Shown here: positions 30,909 through 40,216 of the stretch, piece by piece
Numbering within the stretch: position 1 is the first letter of the stretch
Layout: every line of letters starts with the position of its first letter
NCBI RefSeq assembly: GCF_024171735.1
Contig: NZ_JAMTCH010000004.1
Span: 1,240,001-1,304,000 of the forward strand
Origin: Prauserella alba
GTDB taxonomy: Bacteria; Actinomycetota; Actinomycetes; Mycobacteriales; Pseudonocardiaceae
DNA length: 64,000 bases
Reading direction: 5' to 3'
Made by a program: the position numbers and the translations under genes
The notes under the pieces: generated by a model
Databases searched by the model: none
What the model was told of the DNA's origin: nothing
Seen by the model: the letters and a program-made list of their open reading frames with translations, nothing else

Positions 30909-33191
30909 TCAGGCGTTCGTCGGGGTTTCCGCCGGTGTTTCGGTCATCGCCGAACCACGCCGCTTCGACACGACGATCGCCGCGACGATGATCGCCACCG
31001 ACACGACCGAGAACGTGATCCGCAGCGCCGGAGAGGCACCTTCACCCACCGTGAGCTGGACGACCGCGGGTGCGATCAGCAGCGACACCAGGTTCATCAC
31101 CTTCAGCAGCGGGTTGATCGCCGGGCCCGCGGTGTCCTTGAACGGGTCGCCGACCGTGTCGCCGATGACGGTCGCCGCGTGTGCCTCGGAGTTCTTCCCA
31201 CCGTGATGGCCGTCCTCGACCAGCTTCTTCGCGTTGTCCCACGCGCCGCCGGAGTTGGCGAGGAACACCGCCATCAACATGCCGCACGCGATCGCACCGC
31301 CGAGATACCCGGCGAGCGCACCCGTGCCGAGTCCGAATCCGACGGCGATCGGTGCGAACACCGCCAGCAGACCGGGCGTCGCGAGCTCGCGGAGCGAGTC
31401 ACGGGTGACGATGTCGACGACCTTGCCGTACTCCGGCCGTGTCGTCCCCTCCATGATCCCGGGGATGTCGCGGAACTGCCGCCGCACCTCGTAGACGACG
31501 GCACCCGCGGCGCGTTCGACCGCGCTCACCGCCAGCCCCGAGAACAGGAACACCACAGCCGCACCGATGATCACGCCGACCAGAGTGTTCGGCGAGATGA
31601 TGCTGTCGAGGAACGAATCCGGCAGCGCGTCGCCCGCCATCCGGCCGACACTGTCCAGCGCCTCACCGATCGCCGAGGAGTACGACCCGAACAACGCGGT
31701 CGCCGCCAGCACGGCCGTCGAGATCGCGATGCCCTTCGTGATCGCCTTCGTGGTGTTGCCGACCGCGTCGAGCTCGGTGAGGACCTGCACGCCCTCACCC
31801 TCCTCGAGGTCACCGGACATCTCCGCGATGCCCTGGGCGTTGTCCGCCACCGGGCCGAACGTGTCCATCGCGACGATCACGCCGACGGTGGTCAGCAGGC
31901 CCGTGCCCGCGAGGGCCACGGCGAACAACGCCACCGCGCCGCCCAGCAGGTACGCGCCGAACACGGCCGAGCCCACCACGAGTGCCGTGTACACGGCGGA
32001 TTCGAAGCCCACCGAGATACCGGAGAGGATCACGGTCGCCGCCCCGGTCTCCGACGTCTTGCCGACGTCCTTCACCGGCTTGTTCTCGGTGCCGGTGTAG
32101 TAGCCGGTCAGCCACAAGATCACGCCGGCGAGCGCGATACCGATGAGCACCGAGAACGTGGCGATCACGGCGGGGTTGCCGGACACGCCGGGGAACGAGC
32201 TCGGCAGGAACACGAACGCCGCGATCGCCGACAGCACCGCCGAGATCGCCGCCGAGATGTAGAAGGAGCGGTTGATCGTCGTCAGCGCGCTCTCGCCCGA
32301 GCGCGCCTTGGTGATGTAGATGCCGATCACGGCCGTGATCACCCCGATCGCCGGGATGATCAGCGGGAAGACGAGCCCTTCGCCGCTCGCGCCGAACGCC
32401 GCACTGCCGAGGATCAACGCGGCCACGAGCGTCACGGCGTACGACTCGAACAGGTCCGCGGCCATGCCCGCGCAGTCACCGACGTTGTCGCCCACGTTGT
32501 CGGCGATCGTCGCCGCGTTGCGCGGGTCGTCCTCGGGGATGTTCTGCTCGACCTTGCCGACCAGGTCTGCGCCGACGTCGGCGGCCTTGGTGAAGATACC
32601 GCCGCCGACACGCATGAACATCGCGATCAGCGCGGCACCGAAACCGAACCCTTCGAGCACCTTCGGCGCCTGGCCCGCGTAGACCAGCACCACGACGGCG
32701 GCGCCGAACAGGCCGAGACCGACCGTGATCATGCCGACGACACCACCGGTGCGGAACGCGACACGCATCGCCTTCTCCCGGCCACCGGACTGCCTGGCGG
32801 CCGCCGCCACCCGGACGTTCGCTCTCGTCGCCAACCACATACCGAGGTAGCCGATCGAGAACGAGAACACCGCGCCGATCAGGAAGAACAGCGAACGTCC
32901 GATGCGTTCGTTCCAGTCCTCGGCCGGTAGGAACAGCAACAGCAGAAACACGACCACGCCGAAGACGGCGAGTGTTTTGCGTTGCCGGTTGAGATAGGCA
33001 GCGGCGCCCTCCTGCACGGCGGTGGCGATCTCGCGCATCCGCTCCGTGCCCTGGTCAGCCGCCAGGACCTCTTTGAGCAGGACATATCCGAGTGCCAGTG
33101 CAGCCAGGGCGATCACGGCGACCACGGCGACTATGCCGTAGTCACCTCCGGCCAGCTCCGGAGAGCCGGCCGCGAGGAAGTGCCGGGACAT
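30909..33191 (-). CDS. hppA: K+-independent proton-pumping membrane pyrophosphatase
   Basis: A 760-residue, about 16-helix pump that couples PPi hydrolysis to proton export. Conserved PPi-binding blocks include DVGADLVGKVEQNIPEDDPR and NVGDNVGDCAGMAADLFESY, and near the C-terminus DTVGDPFKDTAGPAINPLLK. GNTTKAITKG carries the Lys that marks the K+-independent class (K+-dependent forms have Ala). ATG 33191 follows GGAGG by 4 nt. It is divergent from the helicase gene. Confidence 0.95.
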   Translation of the reverse strand: MSRHFLAAGSPELAGGDYGIVAVVAVIALAALALGYVLLKEVLAADQGTERMREIATAVQEGAAAYLNRQRKTLAVFGVVVFLLLLFLPAEDWNERIGRSLFFLIGAVFSFSIGYLGMWLATRANVRVAAAARQSGGREKAMRVAFRTGGVVGMITVGLGLFGAAVVVLVYAGQAPKVLEGFGFGAALIAMFMRVGGGIFTKAADVGADLVGKVEQNIPEDDPRNAATIADNVGDNVGDCAGMAADLFESYAVTLVAALILGSAAFGASGEGLVFPLIIPAIGVITAVIGIYITKARSGESALTTINRSFYISAAISAVLSAIAAFVFLPSSFPGVSGNPAVIATFSVLIGIALAGVILWLTGYYTGTENKPVKDVGKTSETGAATVILSGISVGFESAVYTALVVGSAVFGAYLLGGAVALFAVALAGTGLLTTVGVIVAMDTFGPVADNAQGIAEMSGDLEEGEGVQVLTELDAVGNTTKAITKGIAISTAVLAATALFGSYSSAIGEALDSVGRMAGDALPDSFLDSIISPNTLVGVIIGAAVVFLFSGLAVSAVERAAGAVVYEVRRQFRDIPGIMEGTTRPEYGKVVDIVTRDSLRELATPGLLAVFAPIAVGFGLGTGALAGYLGGAIACGMLMAVFLANSGGAWDNAKKLVEDGHHGGKNSEAHAATVIGDTVGDPFKDTAGPAINPLLKVMNLVSLLIAPAVVQLTVGEGASPALRITFSVVSVAIIVAAIVVSKRRGSAMTETPAETPTNA

Positions 33192-33433
33192 GCGTCCTCC
33201 TGAAACGTCGCCTACGCCAGCAGCGACCGGTCGGCCGCGACACTCCGCGGACCCCACTGTGTCGACGCTGACATGGGATGTGCACCACTTTTTGCGGTTT
33301 GTCGGCGCAGTGTATTGGTATCGGAGTCGATCTCGGGAGACCTGTTTCGGGGCGGATACCCGGCGTAGCAGTGTGGCACCGGTCACTCTCGGGTGTCGGT
33401 CGTCACAGTGAAGGCTGTGCGATTCTCGAACAG

Positions 33434-35890
33434 ATGAACGAAGCCTCGACCACGCGTGCACGCCGGCTGCTCGCGCGCGCGACGGCCGGCATCCCCGAGC
33501 GGCGCGACCCGGTCACCCACGTCGCCGACCTCCCGGGCCGCGACGCCGAGGTCACCGAGTGGCCGTCGTGGTCTCCGGCCGAGGTCGTGACGGCCCTGCG
33601 CAGCGGTGGCGTCGACCGCCCGTGGACCCACCAGACGACGGGCGCCACGGCCGCGTGGGAGGGCTCCGACGTCATCGTCGCCACCGGCACCGCGTCCGGG
33701 AAGTCGCTCGTGTACCAGCTGCCCGTGCTGTCCACGCTGGTCACCGACAGTTCCGCGACCGCGCTGTACCTCGCGCCGACGAAAGCCCTGGGCGCCGACC
33801 AGCTCGGAGCCGTGACGGACCTGGACCTCGACGGCGTGCGCGCGGCGTCGTACGACGGCGACACCCCGCGCGAGGAGCGCGACTGGGTCCGCAAACACGC
33901 ACGTTGGGTGTTCAGCAACCCCGACATGCTGCACCGCGGCATCCTCAGCGGGCATGCGCGCTGGGCAGCGTTCTTCCGCAACCTGCGCTATGTCGTCGTC
34001 GACGAGTGCCACAGCTACCGCGGCGTGTTCGGCTCGCACGTGGCGTTGCTCCTGCGGCGCCTGCAGCGCGTGGCCCGTCACTACGGCGCCGCACCGGTGT
34101 TCGTCCTCGCGTCCGCGACGACCGCCGAACCCGCCGAGTTCGCCGCTCGTCTCACCGGCAGGCCCGCCACGGCGGTCACCGACGACACGTCACCTCGCGG
34201 CCCGCGGACCGTGGCGTTGTGGGAACCGCCGCTGCTCGACGAGCTGACCGGGGAGAACGGTGCGCCCGTGCGACGTTCCGCCGGGGCCGAGGCAGCACGC
34301 ATCCTCGCCGAGCTGGTGATCGAGGGGGCTCGCACGCTGGCGTTCGTGCGATCGCGCCACGGTGCGGAACTGACGTCGCTGGGCGCGAAACGCATCCTCG
34401 CCGAGGTCGACCCGGCGCTGGAGGAGACGGTCGCCGCCTACCGCGCCGGTTACCTGCCGGAAGAACGGCGGCGGCTCGAAGCCGACCTGATGGCGCGGCG
34501 ACTCCTCGGCGTGGCGACCACCAACGCGCTCGAACTCGGCGTCGACATCTCCGGTCTCGACGCGGCGGTGCTCGCCGGTTACCCGGGCACGTTGGCCTCG
34601 TTCTGGCAGCAGTCGGGCCGCGCGGGGCGTGCGGGCGACGACGCGCTGGTGGTTTTCGTGGCGCGGGACGACCCGTTGGACACCTACCTCGTGCACCATC
34701 CGGAGGCACTGCTGGATCGGCCGGTCGAGACCACCGTGCTCGACCCGGTCAATCCGTACGTGCTGGCACCGCAGCTGGCGTGCGCGGCCGCGGAGGTGCC
34801 GCTGAAGGCCGGTGAGTTGGACGCGTTCGGCGGCGACGAGGCACGTGCGGTGCTGGAGTCGCTGGTGGCCGACGGCGTGCTGCGCCGCAGGCCGAGCGGG
34901 TGGTACTGGACGTCACGGGACCGGCCGCAGTTCGATGTGGACATTCGTGGTTCGGGCGGCGAGCAGGTCGCGGTCGTCGAGGCGGAGACGTCGAGGCTGC
35001 TGGGAACGGTCGATCCGAGCTCGGCGTGCACGACGGTCCATCCGGGCGCGGTGTATCTGCACCAGGGTTCGTCGTACGTGGTCGACGAGCTGGACCTGCA
35101 AACCGGGCTGGCGCTGGTGCACGCCGAGGACCCCGAGTGGAACACGTCGCCGCGCGAGGTGATCGACATCGAGGTGCTGGCTACACACCAGAAGCAGCAT
35201 TTCGGGGGCGTGACCGTGTGCCTCGGCGATGTGGCCGTGACGTCGCGCGTCGTCGGCTATCTACGGCGACTGCCTTCGGGCGAGGTGCTCGATCAGGTGG
35301 CGCTCGATCTGCCGGAGGAGGAGCTGCGCACCAGAGCCGTCTGGTACACGATCAACGACGAGCTGCTCCAGAGCGCGGCATGCGTGGACACGGAAGCCGA
35401 CGGTGCTGGTGCTGGTGCTGGTGCTGGTGGAGTGGAAGATGCTGCAGGGCGCCGGGAGGCGCCGGGGCTGGGATCGGCGCGCCTTCCCGGCGCCCTGCAT
35501 GCTGCCGAGCACGCAGCGATCGGCCTGCTACCGCTGTTCGCTACGTGCGACCGCTGGGACATCGGCGGAGTGTCGACCGCGTTGCACGCTGACACCGGGG
35601 AGGCGACGGTGTTCGTGCACGATGGTCATCCCGGGGGTGCCGGTTTCGCCGATCGCGGGTTTGCCGCGCTGGTCCCATGGCTGGCCGCTACGCGGGAGGC
35701 GATCGTCTCCTGCGAGTGCCCGGCCGGGTGCCCGTCCTGCGTTCAGTCGCCCAAGTGCGGGAATGGCAACGAACCGCTGGACAAGGCGGGGGCTGTGACC
35801 GTGCTCGACATCGTGCTCGGGGCGATGAGACGCGATGGCGCACACGGTCACGGGGTGGTTCAGGCCGCAGACGAAGCCACGGCGGGCTGA
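33434..35890 (+). CDS. MrfA-like DEAD/DEAH-box DNA helicase with C-terminal four-Cys domain
   Basis: An 818-residue superfamily 2 helicase. Motif I is ATGTASGKSLVYQLP, motif II DECH (VVVDECHSYRGVFGSH), motif III ASATTAEP, and motifs V/VI TNALELGVDISGLDA and QQSGRAGRAG. The C-terminal DUF1998 region ends in CECPAGCPSCVQSPKCGN, the metal-binding Cys cluster of MrfA/YprA, a mitomycin-type repair helicase. A (GGTGCT)n stretch at about 35402-35431 encodes a short GAGAGAG linker. It matches the Rv3649 position. The 3' end overlaps the convergent gene by 31 bp. Confidence 0.92.
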   Translation: MNEASTTRARRLLARATAGIPERRDPVTHVADLPGRDAEVTEWPSWSPAEVVTALRSGGVDRPWTHQTTGATAAWEGSDVIVATGTASGKSLVYQLPVLSTLVTDSSATALYLAPTKALGADQLGAVTDLDLDGVRAASYDGDTPREERDWVRKHARWVFSNPDMLHRGILSGHARWAAFFRNLRYVVVDECHSYRGVFGSHVALLLRRLQRVARHYGAAPVFVLASATTAEPAEFAARLTGRPATAVTDDTSPRGPRTVALWEPPLLDELTGENGAPVRRSAGAEAARILAELVIEGARTLAFVRSRHGAELTSLGAKRILAEVDPALEETVAAYRAGYLPEERRRLEADLMARRLLGVATTNALELGVDISGLDAAVLAGYPGTLASFWQQSGRAGRAGDDALVVFVARDDPLDTYLVHHPEALLDRPVETTVLDPVNPYVLAPQLACAAAEVPLKAGELDAFGGDEARAVLESLVADGVLRRRPSGWYWTSRDRPQFDVDIRGSGGEQVAVVEAETSRLLGTVDPSSACTTVHPGAVYLHQGSSYVVDELDLQTGLALVHAEDPEWNTSPREVIDIEVLATHQKQHFGGVTVCLGDVAVTSRVVGYLRRLPSGEVLDQVALDLPEEELRTRAVWYTINDELLQSAACVDTEADGAGAGAGAGGVEDAAGRREAPGLGSARLPGALHAAEHAAIGLLPLFATCDRWDIGGVSTALHADTGEATVFVHDGHPGGAGFADRGFAALVPWLAATREAIVSCECPAGCPSCVQSPKCGNGNEPLDKAGAVTVLDIVLGAMRRDGAHGHGVVQAADEATAG

Positions 35891-36513
35891 TCTTCGGTCG
35901 GGAGCACCGTTGTGGCCGGGTCCGTCACGGTCGCGTCGTCGTGTTCGCCGAGTAGAGCGCGCACCAGCACCTCGTGCACGGTCGAGGGCTCGGGCAGCCG
36001 CCAGCCCCAGATCTCCGGCTTGACGCGCCAGTGCACCACGCCCTGCCGATACGGAGTCGGCGGAAGCGGGACGTACCCGTCACGGCCGTGCCAGGTCACG
36101 TCCTCGTTCTCGGCGAGCACGGGGTGCACGGCATCGGTCGAGGTGGTGAGGAACAGCCACCGGCCGTTCGGCATCGCCACGATCGGCGCGGGGCGGCCCG
36201 TCACCCGCAGCAAGGACGCCGCCCGCCTGCCGAGTTCGTCGCCGACCTCGAGAGCATCGACCATCGTGCCGGTTGCGACCAGCAAGCTGCAGGGTTTGCC
36301 GGTGAACCACGCGGCGACCTGACGCGGGTGTGCGCCGAGCCGGTCCTGCCAGTCCTCGTGTGCGGGTGCCGGGTACTCCCAGTCGGCGCCCTCGCCCGGG
36401 GAGATCGTGCCCGGCAAGATGGGCCAGCCGCGCTCGGCGAGGCTGATCGCCTCCGCACGCAGCTCGATCCGGAACGAGCCGCGCCAGCTGTCGGGCCACT
36501 CCATGTCCAACAT
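35860..36513 (-). CDS. Stand-alone primase-polymerase (Prim-Pol)-like protein, probably degenerate
   Basis: A 217-residue actinobacterial protein of the bifunctional primase/polymerase N-terminal family. Family blocks are RAEAISLAERGWPILPGT, PCSLLVATGTMVDALEVGDE and the Pro-rich LPPTPYRQGVVHW. In active enzymes the TG...sGLxVLDvD loop carries paired acids; here it reads TGTMVDALEV, so catalytic metal binding is doubtful. ATG 36513 follows AGGAGG by about 11 nt. It converges on the helicase with a 31-bp 3' overlap. Confidence 0.75.
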   Translation of the reverse strand: MLDMEWPDSWRGSFRIELRAEAISLAERGWPILPGTISPGEGADWEYPAPAHEDWQDRLGAHPRQVAAWFTGKPCSLLVATGTMVDALEVGDELGRRAASLLRVTGRPAPIVAMPNGRWLFLTTSTDAVHPVLAENEDVTWHGRDGYVPLPPTPYRQGVVHWRVKPEIWGWRLPEPSTVHEVLVRALLGEHDDATVTDPATTVLPTEDQPAVASSAA

Positions 36514-36676
36514 GTCTTGCTCAAGCCTCCTGAAACCGTTCGCACCGCTTCGTCGCGGCGTCTGATCTCACTTAACGGCAAGTTGCAGGGTCGACGACAG
36601 AGGCGCTCGACAACCGGACGTTCGGAGACGATGAGTGAGCATCGACACAACGGTCGCGCCGAACACCGGTCGCCGG

Positions 36677-37423
36677 TCATCGGGCCCTGCCGCCGATCGA
36701 CGTACCGTTCGTCGTGGCGATGACCTGGGCACCGGCCGGCCGAACACCGGCAGGCGGGTCCCGGCCACTCCGTGGTTTCTGCACGACGTCCGCACCCAGC
36801 GCACGCGGCGGATACCGTTCACCGCGTGCAGCCGACCGCTGCTCGTCGTCCGAATGCCCCTCGGCTTCCGTCGCGGGACCGGCGCGCGCACGTGCGGTCA
36901 CCGGGCCGAAGACGGCGAGCCACGGCCCACCGCCGGCTTCGACGGTCACGAGCGCATCCGGGTGCGCGACGCGGCAGTCGGCCAAGTCGACGTGCATGCG
37001 GTCGGTGACCGTCCGCGCCAGCCGGCACGCGTCGCCCATGCCGCCGTCCACCCGGCCGGCAGCCGCCAGCGCCGCCAGATCCGCGGCGTTGGCTGCCTGG
37101 TGCCGGACCGCAGCCACATGACCGACCAGCCACACCACGCCCGCGACCGCCAGCAGACCTGCGATCGCGAACGCGCCCCACACCGTGGCCATACCCGCTT
37201 CGGCATCCCGTTTCCCTGCCGCATCCCGCGGACTTGCCACGTCCCGGCGCCTTGCCACGTCCCGCGGCCTTGCCTCCTCCTGCTGTCTTGCCGCCGCCCC
37301 CTGCCTTCCGGAATCCGGCGACGGTGCGGCGCCGGTGCCCGGCGGCGCCGCATCGGTGCCCGGCGGCGCGGTGCGTTCGCGGAGGTCCCGCTCAGGGCGC
37401 GGGCTCCGCTTCCCGAACCTCAT
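36677..37423 (-). CDS. TadE/TadG-like pilus assembly protein (Rv3654c type)
   Basis: A 248-residue protein with a Pro/Arg-rich cytoplasmic N-terminus of about 75 residues, then a TadG-like N-terminal helix (GMATVWGAFAIAGLLAVAGV) and the characteristic QAANAADLAALAAAGR segment. It lacks the long C-terminal domain of true TadG and ends in a low-complexity tail. Its ATG overlaps the stop of the TadE gene (ATGA). It is the last gene of the Tad operon. Confidence 0.82.
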   Translation of the reverse strand: MRFGKRSPRPERDLRERTAPPGTDAAPPGTGAAPSPDSGRQGAAARQQEEARPRDVARRRDVASPRDAAGKRDAEAGMATVWGAFAIAGLLAVAGVVWLVGHVAAVRHQAANAADLAALAAAGRVDGGMGDACRLARTVTDRMHVDLADCRVAHPDALVTVEAGGGPWLAVFGPVTARARAGPATEAEGHSDDEQRSAARGERYPPRALGADVVQKPRSGRDPPAGVRPAGAQVIATTNGTSIGGRAR

Positions 37424-37929
37424 TGTTCCGCCTCACTGGCTGCAGCTCCTTCGGTTCCGGGTTCGCGGATCGCATAGGCCTCCGCCGCGAGTTCCGTTCC
37501 CGGCAACAGTCCGCCGAGGATCGGGCTGCGCACGGTGACGACGATGCCGGTGCCGTCGCCGGTCGCCGTCAACGTCGCGCCGTCCGGGGCCAGCCGCTCG
37601 ACGGCTTCCCGAGCGCGGGCATCGTCGCCTCTGCCGAGCAGGCGTGCCGCCTCACCGGCGGCGTCGGCACAGCGCGCCTGGTCCAGCATCGCCGTGACGA
37701 CCCCCAGGACGAGTCCCAGCACCACGATCAGCGAGCACACCGTGATCGCGCCTTCGACCGTCACCGCGCCACGGTCACGCTCGTCACCTCCACCGGCCGG
37801 TTCGCCACGCCCGGAGCCCCCGGTGCCGTCCCGGCAGGCCACTCCGGGCCCACCTCGCCCACCGGTGCCGGAACCGCCGCCGTCGCGACCGCGGGTGCCG
37901 TCACGAGCACGCGGTTCGACGGTGGACAT
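37420..37929 (-). CDS. TadE-like minor pilin (Rv3655c type)
   Basis: A 169-residue protein. After a Gly/Arg-rich 60-residue N-terminus comes the TadE-type pilin helix DRGAVTVEGAITVCSLIVVL, with the Glu at +5 expected for processing, then QARCADAAGEAARLLGRGDD and a short beta-rich C-terminal part. ATG 37929 overlaps the stop of the upstream pilin gene. Such pseudopilins help assemble the Flp pilus. Confidence 0.82.
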   Translation of the reverse strand: MSTVEPRARDGTRGRDGGGSGTGGRGGPGVACRDGTGGSGRGEPAGGGDERDRGAVTVEGAITVCSLIVVLGLVLGVVTAMLDQARCADAAGEAARLLGRGDDARAREAVERLAPDGATLTATGDGTGIVVTVRSPILGGLLPGTELAAEAYAIREPGTEGAAASEAEQ

Positions 37930-38546
37930 CAGAAGTCCACCGACAACGCCTGCTCGATGAGCGAGGTCAGGGCGGAGGTCACGGAGTCGCCGGTGACAAT
38001 CACGTACAGAACCGCCGCCAGCGCTGCGGCGGCCAGCGTTCCTATTGCGTATTCTGCCGTCGACATTCCCCCATCGACGTCGCATTCGTCGCGCGCCTCG
38101 TCGTCGGGCTCGGCACGACCGGCGACGGCAACGGACCGGCCTTCGCGACCGCCGCCGCCATTGCGGCTGCCGCCATCGCGACGGCCGCCTTCATTGCGAT
38201 CGGCATCGTGGTCACCGGGGTCGCGTTCACCGAGCTGTTTCTCCCGGCACTCGTCTGCGATCCAGCCGGCACGCGGCATCCCCTCGCATTCCGGTCCGGC
38301 CTGTCTGGGAATCAACGCAGCCAGATCAACCGTCGCCCCATCCGCTCTCGCCCCATCATCCGCTGTTGTCCCATCCGCTGTCGTCCCGTCGGCTGCCTTC
38401 AGGGTCGGCCGGCCGTCGCACAGGCTGGTTCGCGGAACCTCCTCGAGATTCCCCGGTGTGCCCGTTTCCCGCGGTGGGGTCCCGCTCGTCCCCGACGGCC
38501 GGGCGAAGGGCAGAACCGTGCGCACAATCGTCATAACCGTGTTCAT
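37929..38546 (-). CDS. Flp-type pilin (DUF4244, Rv3656c type) with long N-terminal extension
   Basis: The C-terminal 50 or so residues are the pilin: GMSTAEYAIGTLAAAALAAV followed by the DUF4244 end TSALTSLIEQALSVDF. The Glu after the Gly-Met processing site is in place. Before it lie about 155 residues of charged, Gly/Asp/Arg-rich sequence with TTADGTTADDGARADGATVD repeats, where family members usually have only 20-60. The start at 38546 is well supported by AAGGAAAG, so the extension appears real; it would be removed by prepilin peptidase. Confidence 0.82.
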   Translation of the reverse strand: MNTVMTIVRTVLPFARPSGTSGTPPRETGTPGNLEEVPRTSLCDGRPTLKAADGTTADGTTADDGARADGATVDLAALIPRQAGPECEGMPRAGWIADECREKQLGERDPGDHDADRNEGGRRDGGSRNGGGGREGRSVAVAGRAEPDDEARDECDVDGGMSTAEYAIGTLAAAALAAVLYVIVTGDSVTSALTSLIEQALSVDF

Positions 38547-38651
38547 GACTTTCCTTTCTCCATCGATTTTCGCCGCCCGCTCATGCCGAGCGGCCTCCTT
38601 CGGGTCGACATAGTCAGCCGACGCAGTGGGCCTTCGGCCGAGACGAGCGGT

Positions 38652-39371
38652 TCAGACCAATAACTCGCCCGCGAGTCCGATCACGACAGGCGCGATGCCG
38701 AGACACAGGAACGCGGGCAGGAAGCACAACCCGAGCGGCCCCGTCACCAGAACTGCCGCTCGTTGGGCGCGGGCCTCTGCGGTGTCCGCGACGGCCTCAC
38801 GTTCCCGGTGAGCCATGTCTTCAGCGACCCCTGCGAGCGCACTGCCGGAGCGGGCAGTACGGCAGGCGGCGCGAGCGAGTTCGGCCGTGGCCGGGCACTC
38901 CCGAGCCGGCTGCCAGGCCTGCCGGGGTTCTGCACCGAGCGTCAGCAACCCCGCGGTGGCACGAAGCGCGGCGGCCGCATCTGGTTGGGCCGTCGACGCC
39001 ACCGCGTGCACTCCGGTGGACACCGGCATGCCCGAACGCAGGCATGCGGCAAGCAGGTCACCGGTCGCAGCCATGCGCAACGGATCCGGCTGTGGGCGGC
39101 CACGGCGCGCTCGCGCCCGCCGGATGCCCCACCACACGCAGGCGCCGGTGAAGGGCGCTGCCACGACCGCCCCCGCGGCGGCGACGAGCAGCGCGACCGA
39201 CACCGCCGCGCACGCCGGCAACCCGCGTTCCGGAGACGTCAGGGTTCGCAGCAGCCGCGAGCGTGGCATCGAAGCCGGCCGCGACGGGAGCAGCGCACGC
39301 AACCGTGTGGCCGACGGAACCGGCGGCAGCCAGAGCGCAGCGGCGAGCAACGCAGGCACGAGCGGGCTCAT
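38652..39371 (-). CDS. tadC: TadC-like pilus assembly membrane protein
   Basis: A 239-residue type II secretion F-domain protein. Hydrophobic segments lie at the N-terminus, around 55-80 and at the C-terminus (LCFLPAFLCLGIAPVVIGLA). The cytoplasmic domain contains GDLLAACLRSGMPVSTGVHA and AREC...ARAACRTARSGSALAGVAEDMA, typical of the second F-protein of Tad systems (Rv3657c). ATG 39371 overlaps the stop of tadB (ATGA). Confidence 0.83.
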   Translation of the reverse strand: MSPLVPALLAAALWLPPVPSATRLRALLPSRPASMPRSRLLRTLTSPERGLPACAAVSVALLVAAAGAVVAAPFTGACVWWGIRRARARRGRPQPDPLRMAATGDLLAACLRSGMPVSTGVHAVASTAQPDAAAALRATAGLLTLGAEPRQAWQPARECPATAELARAACRTARSGSALAGVAEDMAHREREAVADTAEARAQRAAVLVTGPLGLCFLPAFLCLGIAPVVIGLAGELLV

Positions 39372-40216
39372 CCGGGCAACACCTTGCCCGTGATCGCCGA
39401 AGTCCACGCCACACCGCCGAGTAACAACGCGGAGCCCACCGCAAGGAGCACCTGCCCAGCTGTCGTCGTGAGGAGCACGCCGAGCGGTGCCGCTCCCATC
39501 GCCTCGCCGAGCAGCACTCCGAGGACGGGCAGTCCCGCAAGAATCAGTGCGCTCGCCCGTGGTCCCGCCATCCGCGCGTCGAGCGCGCTCGCAAGCCGGG
39601 CACGCGTCGCCACGTCGCGGTGGACCGCGTCGACGATGTCGGCCAGAGCCAGTCCGTGCCGCCGCGCAAGCGACCACGCGGCGGTCACGCGCTCCAGCAC
39701 GCCGACCGGCAGCGATGCCGAGTTCGGAGGCAGCCCGGCGAGGCCGGTGTCCGGTTCGCCGCCGAGCCGCACCGACACCGCGATGGCCCGGAACACCGGA
39801 GCGACGTGAGGCGCCGCATCCTGCGCCGCAGCTTCGGCCGCGGTCGCGGGATGCGCGCCGGCACGGAGGTCGCCCGCCATCGCGCGCAACGCCTCGGCGA
39901 GGCCGTTCAACGCGGCAACGCCCCGCCGAACGCGGCGGCGAGCCCGGGTCTGCACGCACACCGCGGCCACACCGAACCCGGCCGCCAGCACGAGACCGGC
40001 GCCCACCCACAGGGAGACCAGCAGTACCGGTGGCAGCGCCGCGACGGCACCGGCGCGCCACGACCACGGCGCTCGCCACCGGCTCCCGGAACGTTCCGGG
40101 GCGGGCGCCCGCTGGACCACACCCCGCAACCGCTGTCTGCCCCGCTGTTGCGGCCAGAGCAGCAGTGCCGCGCCCCCGGAAGCCAGGGCGGGGGCCAGCT
40201 GGACTGCCGTCACCAT
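39368..40216 (-). CDS. tadB: TadB-like pilus assembly membrane protein
   Basis: A 282-residue inner-membrane F-domain protein with helices near 55-90 and 220-275. The T2SSF core reads LNGLAEALRAMAGDLRAG and LARRHGLALADIVDAV. ATG 40216 follows GGAG and overlaps the end of the ATPase gene by 7 bp. With TadC it should form the platform on which TadA acts (Rv3658c position). Confidence 0.85.
   Translation of the reverse strand: MVTAVQLAPALASGGAALLLWPQQRGRQRLRGVVQRAPAPERSGSRWRAPWSWRAGAVAALPPVLLVSLWVGAGLVLAAGFGVAAVCVQTRARRRVRRGVAALNGLAEALRAMAGDLRAGAHPATAAEAAAQDAAPHVAPVFRAIAVSVRLGGEPDTGLAGLPPNSASLPVGVLERVTAAWSLARRHGLALADIVDAVHRDVATRARLASALDARMAGPRASALILAGLPVLGVLLGEAMGAAPLGVLLTTTAGQVLLAVGSALLLGGVAWTSAITGKVLPG

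Noticed and set aside
35402-35431. GGTGCT hexanucleotide repeat in the helicase gene as a phase-variation switch.
   Set aside because: The unit is six bases, so length changes keep the frame; it only alters a short Gly-Ala linker.
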